Of a stretch of DNA of 64,000 bases, positions 1 to 10,580 are shown in pieces. Numbering within the stretch: the stretch's first letter is position 1; each line of letters opens with the position of its first letter. The notes under the pieces are model-generated. The model was not told the DNA's origin, searched no databases, and was given only the letters and a program-made list of their open reading frames with translations. The position numbers and the translations under genes are program-made. The stretch comes from Sipunculus nudus (taxonomy: Eukaryota > Annelida > Sipuncula > Golfingiida > Sipunculidae), in assembly GCA_026874595.1 (NCBI GenBank), contig CM049307.1:2257579-2321578 (forward strand), in the 5' to 3' direction.

Positions 1-1080
1 TTGGGGGAGGGTGTTTCTGGAGAATTCTAGCAGAAGTAATATTTATATCATAAGTGAAACACATGACAAAAGTTCCTGCAAAAACCTTAGGATTAAAATA
101 TGCGTCGTTTAATTCCTATCATAAGAAAAATATGCATCAGATAGAGCCGTGGATTTTCCACGGGAGCAGCTAGTCACTATTAATGTGATTTGGATTTATT
201 TTAACCTTTGCATATATACTTTAAAGGGATATTTTTCTGTTGAAATTGCTTTTGTCTGGTCATGCAGTGAATTAAAATCTGGGATATGCCACATTAGCCA
301 CTCAGGCTTCTAGTATATTATTGTTCAAATATTTTTATTATACATGAAGATGCCATATAAAAGGATTCTCTTTTAATATAGACATTTTTACATTCACTTA
401 ATTTTGGCCATGGTATATAATTTTTAGGTTTATTTACTACCATTATAGTGCTTTTTATTTAGTCAAACAGTAAACAAAATCTATGACAGGCCACATACTT
501 TTGCCACTTATTTTAATTGTGTAATTATTTACAATATAAATGCACTTTTTTTTATAGCTTTACAATCTTCGTCCACTTTTACATAATATTTTAGGGATAT
601 TTCTTATGGTGCTTTTGTCTAGTCACACTTGAAATACTCTGTGATATGCCATATTGGTTTATAGTAATTTAACTTTACTGCATTTTACAATTATTTTAAA
701 TGACTTTTTCTGATACCTTTTTCTAATATTTTGCCTAGTTATGACCCAGTCACTTGTGTATTCTATGATGTTCTGCATTCTTCAGATATACTTGCTGTGA
801 TCAGTCCTGTCCACACACTGTTACTTATAATGTAGCAATGTTTGATTATTTGTAGTCTTTAATTTATTTTCCACATCCAATTCTAATACTATAAATTGTA
901 ATTTAGAATATATATCATGTATTCCTGCTTGCCGTTGTTTAATGTATGAATCGTGATCACAAGGACCACAATAAAAATAAGTTTGTGTTTTAAACTTTTA
1001 AGTTTTTTCCTTGGTTATGTCAAGATACTGCATATTATTATGATTGAACTTTAAATGCATGTATCTGAATACCTAAATAA
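1..1080. other. AT-rich non-coding stretch with degenerate repeats
   Basis: No credible coding sequence. Three loosely similar blocks begin near 245, 450 and 609, each with a 'ttgtctrgtca' type motif followed about 35 bases later by 'gatatgcca' or a variant, which suggests an old degenerate repeat. Polyadenylation-like AATAAA motifs occur near 969 and 1075. The stretch could be the 3' end of a plus-strand gene or LINE entering from outside the window; the following (AATC)n tract would suit a LINE tail. Confidence 0.35.
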
Positions 1081-1108
1081 AATCAATCAATCAATCAATC
1101 AATCAATC
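1081..1108. repeat. (AATC)n microsatellite
   Basis: Seven perfect AATC units directly follow an AATAAA motif. The arrangement resembles the microsatellite 3' tail of some non-LTR retrotransposons, but no LINE coding sequence is visible upstream. Confidence 0.85.
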
Positions 1109-1307
1109 GGCGGAACATTTCAGCCTGGTATCAAGATGAGGTATTTCGTCATTTGGATTGGTCTACAAATCCGTGTAATACATTAGTATTAATATATTTA
1201 GAGAAAAATCAGTACAAACAAAATGATTAAATAAAAAAGTCGGGTTCAGTAAAAGTCGTTTGAGGGCCGGTAAATAATAATAATAATAATAATAATAATA
1301 TATAATA

Positions 1308-1396
1308 TTTATTACGAAAAGGATCAGTTACACATAAAGTGTCAGCGGGGCCACTTGTGACGTGTTAATGTGTAACTGACCATTTTCGTAATAAAT
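1308..1396. repeat. palindromic hairpin, copy 1
   Basis: Inverted arms, about 28 bases each, 1308-1335 and 1368-1396, can pair with few mismatches; the loop is GC-richer than its surroundings. The same hairpin recurs at 7311-7399 and, in opposite orientation, at 14973-15062. In every copy an (AAT)n-like run lies on one side and an (AT)n run on the other. Confidence 0.8.
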
Positions 1397-1415
1397 AGTA
1401 CACACTGACACATAG

Positions 1416-1418
<3 letters not shown>

Positions 1419-1485
<67 letters not shown>
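1419..1485. repeat. (AT)n microsatellite
   Basis: Uninterrupted AT dinucleotides between the hairpin and the foldback-type sequence of copy A. It corresponds to the AT run at 7422-7485 in copy B. Confidence 0.95.
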
Positions 1486-1488
<3 letters not shown>

Positions 1489-2175
1489 GATTTTGGGAGT
1501 GGCGGCATTTTTTAAATAAGCTCAATACGCTTGTTGAGACTAATCTGTGCTTGGTCGCTTTTGTTGCGCAACATGTGGCAGTAGTAATACTTAATTGCAC
1601 ACAGCGCCCGCTAGGGGTTACAGCAAGTACATAGCGCCCTCTATGGCAAACAAAACAAACAAGCCACGAACAACGGGCTTTCACAAAAACACTGGGTGGT
1701 TACCCAGAATCCGATTTCGATCTTGAGATAAATCATTATATACGTAGGTAGAATGTGGATCACTCAGGGAGCATTTCATATATCGATCAAATAGTTATCT
1801 TGAGAAATACCATAGAATAAATAAGTACAGAACGGCAAGTGCACAAAAAAGGAAAATTCAAACCAGTTGGGAGCTGCTTAAGAGAAGTTTGCGTTTCTCA
1901 AAAGCATTATAAAAAGTAGGCTATCTGTTAAATTATTTCTCCCTCTACAGTCATTATATAAATGAATTTTTCATAGTTGCTCAAGTAAGAAAACCTTGGA
2001 CAATTTTGTATGAACTGTCTCAGTAAAATAGATCTTTCATTATTGTATCGTCACAAATTCAATAAAATATATTCAACAAAGAATCCATGAAAATAAGCTA
2101 CAGTTTGCATAAGAAGACCGGTAGATTGCGCTTCAGGGGTGAAGTCAAGGTAAGATCGGCTCCCGCTGAAATGTA

Positions 2176-2581
2176 TTTTTTTTATGAGACTATATTGGGC
2201 CACAACAATTAGGAAGTTGTATACATAAACATGATACTATATTTAAGATGCATGGCAAAACTTGAGACATTTTAATGCCTATTTGAGCTACAATAATACA
2301 TATTCTCGTTTTCTAGACCTAGCGGACGTAAACCATTTCATTATATATCCACCGAGGCCTATATGACAACTACTAATAGCCATTTATTCAACTATTATGT
2401 TGGTAGTTTAAATTACACTTATGAGTGTATATATCAATTGAGATATTTAAAATTTCCTTTAACGTTTAAAATTTGTGCTATACTTTTTGTATAAACACTT
2501 CTCATAAACAGTGTTTGCATGGTCCATTGGTTCTTGCCAAACACTTGATCTATATATTTTAAGTGGGCCATTGTTAAAGAA
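2176..2581. other. no gene seen
   Basis: AT-rich sequence between repeat copy A and the LINE start; it may include the LINE 5' untranslated region. No repeat or coding signal was noticed. Confidence 0.5.
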
Positions 2582-3589
2582 ATGTCAGGGTCCGGCCAGA
2601 ACAAAAGTTCACAGGGTGCATCGGGAATCTCCCCTCAACAGAGTGCACACCTAAGGAAAGCCCCAACGCACTCAAAGAATAAAGTACCTCCGAAAGAATA
2701 AACAAAGAGGAATATCAGTGGCTCCTCAGTCTCTCCTGTCCAGGCTACCAAGAAACGAAATATGAGACACAGTGATGAAATATTCGACGAGTCTGAAGAT
2801 ATCCCTTTATCACAAATTCGTGACTTTCCAGAGTTTGCTCCCGAGACTGGAATCGATACTGAAGACAATTTGTCTAGGGAATCTAGGAGGTTCCCACAGT
2901 TTTTTATTGATGCACTGGCAAGAGATTCCGTTCAGAGAGCGTTGACGAGTATCGTGGAGGATCTTGAGGAACGTGTACTAGTCTTTGAGGGGCAGGTACA
3001 TTCTCTTAATCGGACAGTTATGGACCTTCAAAACCAAATAGATCAACAGAACCAGTACTCTAGACGCACATCTCTCCCAATAACAAATGACTGGCAGGGG
3101 AGCAAGGAAGAAGATACTGATATAAAGATAATTGAACTTGCGAAAGAAATGTCAGACATTGATATTAGCCCTGCTGATATTGACAGGTCACACCGTGTTG
3201 GGCGACCACAACCCAATGCGAAACCAAGACCAATTCTCGTCAAATTTGTGTCGTACAAAACTCGAGCCCGTATTTACAGAGCTCGAAACAAATTTAAATT
3301 CGCTGGGGAAAATGCTAGAAATATTTACATAAATGAAGACTTGACCAAATCACGCCAATCTATGTATAGAGATACTAGGCAACTGAAACGAGAAGGATTA
3401 ATTGCGGACTGTCGGACAGCGGATGTCAACATTGTAGTGAAGGACTTTAAAAACAAAATGCGTATTTTCAGAACTCCCAAAGCCCTCATAGCCTGGACTG
3501 AGCAGCTTAGAGAACCCCCCCCCCCCCCCCACTTACAGTACTCACAAATTGTTGAGTCTGGAAATAGCTCATCCTGCAGTTATTTTTAA
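2582..3589 (+). pseudogene. LINE ORF1 (nucleic-acid-binding protein), one in-frame stop
   Basis: An ATG at 2582 is in frame with the long open stretch that starts at 2762. A single TAA at 2699-2701 separates them, so the original ORF1 probably began at 2582 (MSGSGQNK...). Downstream there is an acidic, helical N-terminal part, then a heptad-like segment (LEERVLVFEGQVHSLNRTV) consistent with the trimerising coiled coil, then QNQYSRRTSLPI, the hallmark that precedes the RRM-like core of L1-type ORF1. The core includes DRSHRVG and ILVKFVSYKTRARIYRAR. In autonomous LINEs ORF1 coats element RNA and assists target-primed reverse transcription. A poly-C run near 3517-3530 encodes a proline stretch close to the C-terminus and is prone to length change. 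The start choice is inference; the stop could also mean that a shorter protein starts at 2762. Confidence 0.8.
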
Positions 3590-4062
3590 AATCAAACATT
3601 TGTTGTAAATCTGACGCAAGCTTTCATTTTTATATTCATACTCAAAATGGAAATATTTGTTATGTACTGATTATTTACAAAGCAGGAAATACTATTGCAT
3701 AAAATGTTTATTTTTTTTCCAGCGGAGCCGATCAAACCAACTTCTTTGTTGTAGGTTAACTATCATCCATATGTTAACCGAACTTCCAAAACGTTCTTTA
3801 CTTTGTATACGTAAACATTCTTTGTTCACACTTGTAAAAATGATGTTCCTTACATCTAGCTTTAACCCGAATATAGCCTTTAAAATATACCACTCAGTGC
3901 TTAACAGGTCTCCTGAAGCGTCATGCCGCTCTTTCGAGATAGACACTTTACAGACACACGTTTGCCTCTACAAACACTTCCTTTATTCTAGTGGAGTAAT
4001 TACCTAAAGAAAAGGAACCGGAATGTTGTTTTCAAGTCAACCATACATTACACAATCTATTT

Positions 4063-4890
4063 ATGTCTATTTATATTTATAAATTCCAAATAAACAGTTT
4101 TAATGTAAGAGGCATGCAGAACCGACTCAAAGGACAAAAAATATTTACTTTATTAAGGGATTATAAAAAGTGCATCAATTTCCTTCAGGAGACACATAGC
4201 CAGCCTCAGGTTGAAAATGTATGGTCTAATAAATGGGGATCCAAAATATTGTACTGCCATGGATCAAGTAACAGTAAAGGGGTAGCAATATTGTGGACAG
4301 AAAACCTGGATATAATGGACATAAATACTGCTGTAGATCAAAATGGCAGACTCATATTGATGAATTGCAAAATAGAAGGTCAAGAATTTTTACTTATCAA
4401 TGTTTATTTTCCTACCAGAGATCACTTTAGAGACCAAATAAAATTTATTCAAACATTGCGAGAACAGTTAAATCGACATATTGATAAAACGGTGATAATT
4501 GGAGGTGACTTTAATATCATCATGAATCAAAAAAATGATAAAACGGGTACCCGCCATGAAAAAGTAAGCCAGTCGGCTTCCGAACTGCTTAGTTTAATGA
4601 AGGATTATTATTAAGTCGATGCCTGGAGGTTCCTTAATCCAAATAAAAACGGATATACAAGAATACAATATAATCCACATATAGCATCTAGATTAGACTT
4701 TTTCTTGGTCTCATCCTTTATTATGCCAAATATAAAATCCTTTGTTATAAGAGCAACAACTATATCTGATCACAGTATGATAATCATTTCAGTAGAAGGT
4801 AACAAAAGTCAGCAAAGAAGGGCGGGATACTGGAAATTTAATAATGAATTGCTTCAAGATGTAGAATATGTTAATATAAAAAAACACTGA
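4063..4890 (+). pseudogene. LINE ORF2, endonuclease domain (broken)
   Basis: Exonuclease-endonuclease-phosphatase fold of a LINE. Visible catalytic motifs in order: INSFNVRGM, FLQETHS (catalytic Glu), IIGGDFNIIM (GDFN), SRLDFFLVS, and ISDHSMI (the SDH triad end). A TAA at 4612-4614 interrupts the frame between GDFN and SRLDFF; the reading frame continues unchanged beyond it as VDAWRFLNP, so this is a nonsense mutation and not a frameshift. A second stop ends the segment at 4888-4890. In an intact element this domain nicks target DNA to prime reverse transcription. All named residues are present, so decay is recent enough to leave motifs intact. Confidence 0.85.
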
Positions 4891-5311
4891 TGACGGACTT
4901 GAAAATTAAATATAAAGAACTCTAAAATAAACACAGCTTTTGGGACACTGTGAAATGTGAAATCAGAGGATATACAATCCAGTATTCAAAAAGACGGAAG
5001 AGAATTAAAACACAGATGGAAAATGATTTAAATAAAGAATTAAATAGATTAAATGATAAAATTATTGAATTTCCTAATGACAAAAGTTTGATGACAAAGA
5101 TGATTGAAGTGAAAGCACGTTAAGATGAATTACTAGACTTATAAACAAGAGGTAATATTATCCGTTCAAGACAGCGGTGGTATGAGGATGGTGAAAAAAT
5201 TCGAAGTTTTTCTTTTCTTTAGAAAAAAGGAACTACACTTCAAAATCAATTTCTGTATTGGAGAAGAATAGAAAACTTATCAATGACCAATCAGAAATAT
5301 TACAGGAATGA

Positions 5312-6394
5312 ATGGAATTTTATAGCAATCTGTACAAGTCTGAAGGTGACAAAACAATACAGAGAGACAATTGTCCATTTTTCAACCAAACCAACACTCC
5401 GAAATTAAACCCATCTGAAATAAACGAAAGCAAAAAACCTTTAACCCTTCATGAATTGTTTAAAGCACTGAAACAATTTAAGCCAAATAAAAGTCCGGGT
5501 CCAGATGGTTTTACATCGGAGTTCTATTTATCAGTGTGTAAAATACTCTTATGATGTAAGATCTCTCTCTATTGAACAAAAACGTAGAATAATATCCCTA
5601 CTACCCAAAAAAGATAGAGACTTGAAACAACTAAAAAATTGGCGGCCTATATCCTTGCTTCCTGTTGATTATAAGATTATAGCAAAGGCACTTTCAAATA
5701 GACTAAAACCATATTTAACAAAATGAATACATCCTAACCAAACAGGATTGGTCCCGGGACGCTATATTGGGGAGAATATAAGAATCATACAGGATATAAT
5801 TAACATATCAGCATCAACACAGTCTTTTAATACTCTCATATCAATCGACCTTGAAAAGGCTTTTGATACCTTAGATTGGGATTTTTTTTATGGAATACGC
5901 TAAATGAATAAAATATACCGGATCGTTTATGCAGATGGATTAATATATCATACACTGATACGAGCAGTTGCGTACAAAATAATGGGTATTTTTCACCACG
6001 CTTTATGATACAACGTGGAGTCCGGCAGGGATGTCCACTTTCGCCTATTTTATTTGTTCTATCGGTAGAATTGTTAGCTATTAACATCAGAAATAATAGA
6101 ATGATAAAGGGCATTTCTATGAATAACATTCAGGTAAAACTTTCTCAATTCGCGGATGATACGACATGCTTTGTGGCGGATGTAGAATCCGGGAAAATGG
6201 TACTCGAAACATTAACATCCTTTGAGTTGTATTCTGGTCTAAAAGTAAATATGGATAAGACAGAGGCTAGGTGGATAGAAAGCAGAGCAGGCAAGGAAGA
6301 TGGTGATCTCCCAGTTAGATGGTTTAAGGGAAAATTAAAACACTTGGTATTACTATATGTGACAATGAACATGAAAGTATGGAACATAATATAA
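5312..6394 (+). pseudogene. LINE ORF2, reverse transcriptase domain (frameshifted)
   Basis: The RT domain is spread over three reading frames. 5312-5554 carries the N-terminal RT motif NKSPGPDGFTSEFY. 5505-5726 carries RRIISLLPKKDRD and NWRPISLLPVDYKI. Near 5830 motif A reads DLEKAFDTLDWDF. 6005-6394 carries motif B (GVRQGCPLSPILF), the active-site motif C FADDT, and GLKVNMDKTE. The two catalytic aspartates of FADD and the motif A aspartate are preserved, but at least two frameshifts separate them. The domain would have copied LINE RNA at the nicked target. Beyond 6394 the sequence is still LINE-derived but riddled with stops. Confidence 0.87.
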
Positions 6395-7272
6395 AAAAAA
6401 AAAAATAGAAAAACTGAAAAATAAGTTTAATATTTGGCAATGCAGAGCACTTACCCTTCGAGGAAGAACTTTAATAACAAAAACTCTAGGGCTATCTCAA
6501 ATAATTTACTGTATGTCAGTTTACCATATAACAGATACATATTTAAATGAAATCCAAAACTTATAAATGCATTCATATAGAAAAAATCAACACCAAAAAT
6601 CAAATATAATGTCATGATAAAAACAATCAGCGAAGGAGGTATAAAATTTCCAGATATTGAAACACAAGACAAGGCATTAAAACTTAATTGGGGAAAAAAA
6701 TGTTAACGGTTCAATGCCTGTTATAGAAAATTTTATAAATTTATATCTTGGAAATAATTACATGAATGTAAAAGATTTATTTTTGAGTCGCTGTATCCTC
6801 ATATACTCCCACCCAGCATCCGACCGTTCTATAGGGCCATTATTAATGCTGTAGAAGATTTCAAATCAAGATTCCCGCCAACAAACATTGAGGACGTAAA
6901 ACAGGAAATAATATGGCACAACCCATTTATCGATATTCTTAAGAAAAGTATATTCTACAAACACTGGTATGAATATGGCATAAAGAGGATCAAAGACATT
7001 GTAAATGACCAAGGATATTTCTTGAAAACCTCAGACTTGAAACAGAGATATAATTTAAATACAAACTTTCTCGAAGTGTATAGTTTGACTAAAACAATTC
7101 CAAAACAATGGAAAACATTTTTAATCCAAGAAAAGATGAGGAATTTCGTCATTTGGATTGGTCTACAAATCCGTGTAATACATTAGTATTGATATATTTA
7201 GAGAAAAATCAGTACAAACAAAATGATTAAATAAAAAAGTCGGGTTCAGTAAAAGTCGCTTGAGGGCCGGTA

Positions 7273-7303
<31 letters not shown>

Positions 7304-7310
7304 TATAATA

Positions 7311-7399
7311 TTTATTACGAAAAGGATCAGTTACACATAAAGTGTCAGCGGGGCCACTTGTGACGTGTTAATGTGTAACTGACCATTTTCGTAATAAAT
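7311..7399. repeat. palindromic hairpin, copy 2
   Basis: Same ~89 bp inverted repeat as 1308-1396, followed by an (AT)n run at 7422-7485. Confidence 0.8.
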
Positions 7400-7418
7400 A
7401 GTACACACACACACATAG

Positions 7419-7421
<3 letters not shown>

Positions 7422-7485
<64 letters not shown>
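7422..7485. repeat. (AT)n microsatellite
   Basis: Uninterrupted AT dinucleotides; its right edge abuts 'ctgaattttaaacgcgttga', the sequence that also flanks hairpin copy 3. Confidence 0.95.
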
Positions 7486-9146
7486 TGAATTTTAAACGCG
7501 TTGAGGTTACATCGAATTAGTGGCTTTTGTGAGTGGCGGCATTTTGAAATAAGCTTAATACGCTTGTTGAGACTAATCTGTGCTTGGTCGCTTTTGTTGC
7601 GCAACATGGGGCAGTAGTAATACTTAATTGCATACAGCGCCCGCTAGGGGTTACAGCAAGTACATAGCGCCCTCTACGGCAAACAAAACAAGTCACGAAC
7701 AACGGGCTTTCACAAAAACACTGGGTGGTTACCCAGAATCCGATTTCGATCTTGAGATAAATCATTATATACGTAGGTAGAATGTGGATCACTCAGGGAG
7801 CATTTCATATATAGATCAAATAGTTATCTTGAGAAATACCATAGAATAAATAAGTACAGAACGGCAAGTGCACAAAAAAAGGAAAATTCAAACCAGTTGG
7901 GAGCTGCTCAAGAGAAGTTTGCGTTTCTCAAAAGCATTATAAAAAGTAGGCTATCTGTTAAATTATTTCTCCCTCTACAGTCATAATATAAATGAATTTT
8001 TCATAGTTGCTCAAGTAAGAAAACCTTGGACAATTTTGTATGAACTGTCTCAGTAAAATAGATCTTTCATTATTGTATCGACACAAATTCCATCAAATAT
8101 ATTCAACAAAGAATCCATGAAAATAAGCTACAGCTTGCATAAGGAACATGATGCAAAGAACAACAGCACACAACAACCGAATCATGACGCAGCACAACCA
8201 AACGCAACGTAAAAACTGTAACTACAGGGAGAAAAACAGGTGCCCCTAGACGGAAACTGCCAAGCCACGGACATAATTTATAAAGCCAGCGTGATAACTG
8301 ACCAACAAACCGCCTGCTGCATCGGGTAAGCAAATTTTAAAACAAGATACAATAACCACAAAAAAATCACTGCGCACTGATCGGTACGAAAAGGAAACAG
8401 AACTTTCTAAATACATGTGGAATCTAAACGAAGTAATATCAACTATTCGATCACCTAGGAATTAATCAATAAATCCAACACAACGAAGCGCACAACATCT
8501 GTATTGAAGAGAAATACCACATATTTAGCAACAAAAGCGACCAAGCACAAAAAAAAATACATTTCAGCGGGAGCCGATCTTACCTTGACTTCACCCCTGA
8601 AGCGCCATCTACCGGTCTTCTTATGCAAACTGTAGCTTATTTTCATGGATTCTTTGTTGAATATATTTTATGGAATTTGTGACGATACAATAATGAAAGA
8701 TCTATTTTACTGAGACAGTTCATACAAAATTGTCCAAGGTTTTCTTACTTGAGCAACTATGAAAAATTCATTTATATAATGACTGTAGAGGGAGAAATAA
8801 TTTAACAGATAGCCTACTTTTTATAATGCTTTTGAGAAACGCAAACTTCTCTTAAGCAGCTTCCAACTGGTTTGAATTTTCCTTTTTTGTGCACTTGCCG
8901 TTCTGTACTTATTTATTCTATGGTATTTCTCAAGATAACTATTTGATCGATATATAAAATGCTCCCTGAGTGATCCACATTCTACCTACGTATATAATGA
9001 TTTATCTCAAGATCGAAATCGGATTCTGGGTAACCACCCAGTGTTTTTGTGAAAGCCCGTTGTTCGTGACTTGTTTTGTTTGCCGTAGAGGGCGCTATGT
9101 ACTTGCTGTAACCCCGGGCGCTGTGTGCAATTAAGTGTTACTACTG

Positions 9147-9607
9147 ATCACGTGGTCCTATTTGTTTACATGACCTGGGGTCACCAAAACCTGAAGGAGA
9201 GTAGTAAATGGTCTGGCTTTCTCTGGTTGGCTCTAGCCATCATGTGCTGGAGCATCAAAAACACCCCATTGTTTGATTTTTAAGTATGTTAAGCATAATT
9301 CCCAATAAAATTGACAGTATTTGTCAATTTGTTTTAAATCTATGGCCAATCAAAGAGATGTTGTCCAAATGCTTGTTTGGGACTGCTTGGTGGGGTATTT
9401 TGGGCTTCACTGCATTCGGGCCAGGATGGTTAAAAAAGGAGATACAGAAGCCCCCTTTTTCTTGGTCAAGTTTGACTGAAGAAACAACAAATTCTCAGGT
9501 AAAAAAAAGTTTAATATCAGAATTTATTTTGAAAATTATTTAAAAGAGGCCCAAACCTCAGGTGTTTTATAGATGTTATATAAGGAAAATAAATACAACC
9601 ACGTGTC
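9147..9607. mobile_element. 461 bp MITE-like insertion, 6 bp target duplication
   Basis: Inserted in the right foldback arm. CTACTG occurs at 9141-9146 and again at 9608-9613, and only one copy is present at the matching site of copies A and B. The ends are short imperfect inverted repeats around 'cacgtggt'. The plus-strand reading frame inside (9286-9543) has no recognisable domain and I do not call it a gene. Confidence 0.6.
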
Positions 9608-9625
9608 CTACTGCCACATGTTGCG

Positions 9626-10172
9626 TGGACTGGTACCCTGCTCTATTAAGTCCCTCAAGCCAAGCATAGAGACAGGCGTACAACGCCATCTTCAGTACTC
9701 CCAGTTGCAACTCCTGACCTACCTGTAGACTGGTTCCAACTCCAGAATGTACGCTCACACCGATTGTCATGGACGTTCACGCGATCCTGACTGGTTATCC
9801 GTGAAGATTACTTATAAAATTACTTTCTTTAGTTATTTAAAGTTTCCAAATATTGATAAATTAGTTTTTGCACAAAAATTGACTGATGGATGTATAGATG
9901 ATACGAATCATACGATATACTGAATACTTGATATTCCACTGTACGTGGCATTGGTTTATTATCAATATCTATTAATCTAATCATAAATGTCACACGAAAT
10001 GTACAGCCAACTTTTAACAACTTCTCTGAGCAAACGAAATGCTTATTTATATCATATATGATTCAGACTTGAGTTGGAACCAGTCTACCGGGAGTCCTGA
10101 AGATGGCGTTGTACGCCCGTCTCTATGATTGGCCTAGAGCAACGGTGCCGTAATAGAGCGGGGTACCAGTCT
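9626..10172. mobile_element. 547 bp foldback MITE, ~10 bp target duplication
   Basis: ACATGTTGCG lies at 9616-9625 and at 10173-10182, interrupting the 'catgttgcgcaac' sequence of the host foldback arm. The arms, about 110-130 bp, pair 9627-9745 with 10070-10171, with outer ends 'ggactggtacc' and 'ggtaccagtct'. A 9-10 bp duplication with long inverted arms is compatible with a Mutator-like non-autonomous element; that family call is inference. Confidence 0.6.
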
Positions 10173-10263
10173 ACATGTTGCGCAACAAAAGCGACCAAGC
10201 ACAGATTAGTCTCAACAAGCGTAATGAGCTTATTTCAAAATGCCGCCACTCCCCAAAGCCACT

Positions 10264-10580
10264 GAACAGTGCTAAAGAAAAATAGCAGGAACAGCTGGGT
10301 GCCTGTGTAAGAAAACGGTCACCTGACGATCGCCGGAGTGTAAACGTCACCTTCACCTGAGGCGTTGTAGGATATCAGGCCTACTACCGGTCAGCTATCA
10401 GTATTTGGACTCGCCCATTAATGCCACCCCTATTGTAAAGTAGGCTGGCCTACGGCCAGGAATGTCCCGTCCTCCTCACTCTTCCGCGTGCATTTGAATG
10501 ATGCAGACGCGGGCCACTGGCCCACGTCTGGTCAGCACTGGGTTTAGTCATTTAGACGGTTAAGGGGCTAAAGGATAATC
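10264..10580. other. no gene seen
   Basis: Moderately GC-rich sequence with a local inverted motif (gggccactggccc near 10510). No coding signal. Confidence 0.5.

Larger units (their letters stand above)
1133..2175 (+). repeat. ~1 kb dispersed repeat, copy A
   Basis: Near-identical to 7132-8143 (copy B), starting at 'aagatgagg' in both. Order within the copy: a 150 bp lead, an (AAT)n run, an ~89 bp palindromic hairpin, an (AT)n run, then a ~690 bp block beginning 'gtggattttgggagtgg'. The tail, from about 2119 to 2175, is absent from copy B but present inverted at 8567-8620. No protein-coding content: the minus-strand reading frame here only reads through the AT run. Confidence 0.85.
2582..7131 (+). 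mobile_element. decayed L1/Tx1-like non-LTR retrotransposon
   Basis: Two-ORF LINE in the order ORF1 (coiled coil and RNA-binding type), ~470 bp spacer, then ORF2 with an apurinic-type endonuclease followed by reverse transcriptase. ORF2 carries nonsense codons and at least two frameshifts, so the copy is dead. Homology to LINE ORF2 continues, badly broken, past the RT domain to about 7120, where a 'IPKQW' motif is readable. The sequence then switches at 7132 to the dispersed repeat shared with 1133, so the LINE lacks its own 3' end. The QNQYSRR motif in ORF1 and the FADD motif in RT support an L1/Tx1-like clade; this assignment is from motif memory. Confidence 0.85.
7132..8143 (+). repeat. 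~1 kb dispersed repeat, copy B
   Basis: Matches copy A (1133-2146) with only scattered differences. The two starts lie almost exactly 6.0 kb apart and flank the LINE remnant. Unlike copy A, copy B has about 33 extra bases between the AT run and the 'agtggctttt' block, including 'ctgaattttaaacgcgttga'. Its last ~620 bases form the left arm of a foldback structure with 8620 onward. Confidence 0.85.
7519..10263. mobile_element. foldback element with nested insertions
   Basis: The left arm 7519-8143 is an inverted match to 8620-9146 plus 9608-9625 plus 10173-10263. The outer ends read 'agtggctttt' on the left and 'ccaaagccact' on the right. The right arm is split into three pieces by insertions at 9147-9607 and 9626-10172. 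The loop (8144-8619) is partly unique and holds one more inner fragment of the family near 8530. No transposase is encoded, so it looks non-autonomous. No convincing target duplication of the whole element was found. Confidence 0.7.

Noticed and set aside
1328-1684. Minus-strand open frame through the (AT)n run, and its twin at 7368-7607
   Set aside because: It encodes a long Tyr-Ile alternation purely from the AT microsatellite and hairpin; repeat DNA, not a gene.
1133-8143. Interpretation of copies A and B as LTRs of the enclosed element
   Set aside because: The enclosed coding region is a non-LTR (endonuclease plus FADD RT) element, with no primer-binding site or polypurine tract next to the repeats.
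8103-8646. Minus-strand open frames in the foldback loop and right arm
   Set aside because: No domain, overlapping repeat-arm sequence; expected by chance.
9286-9543. 85-codon plus-strand frame inside the 461 bp MITE-like insertion
   Set aside because: No recognisable motif; the element is too short to encode a transposase.
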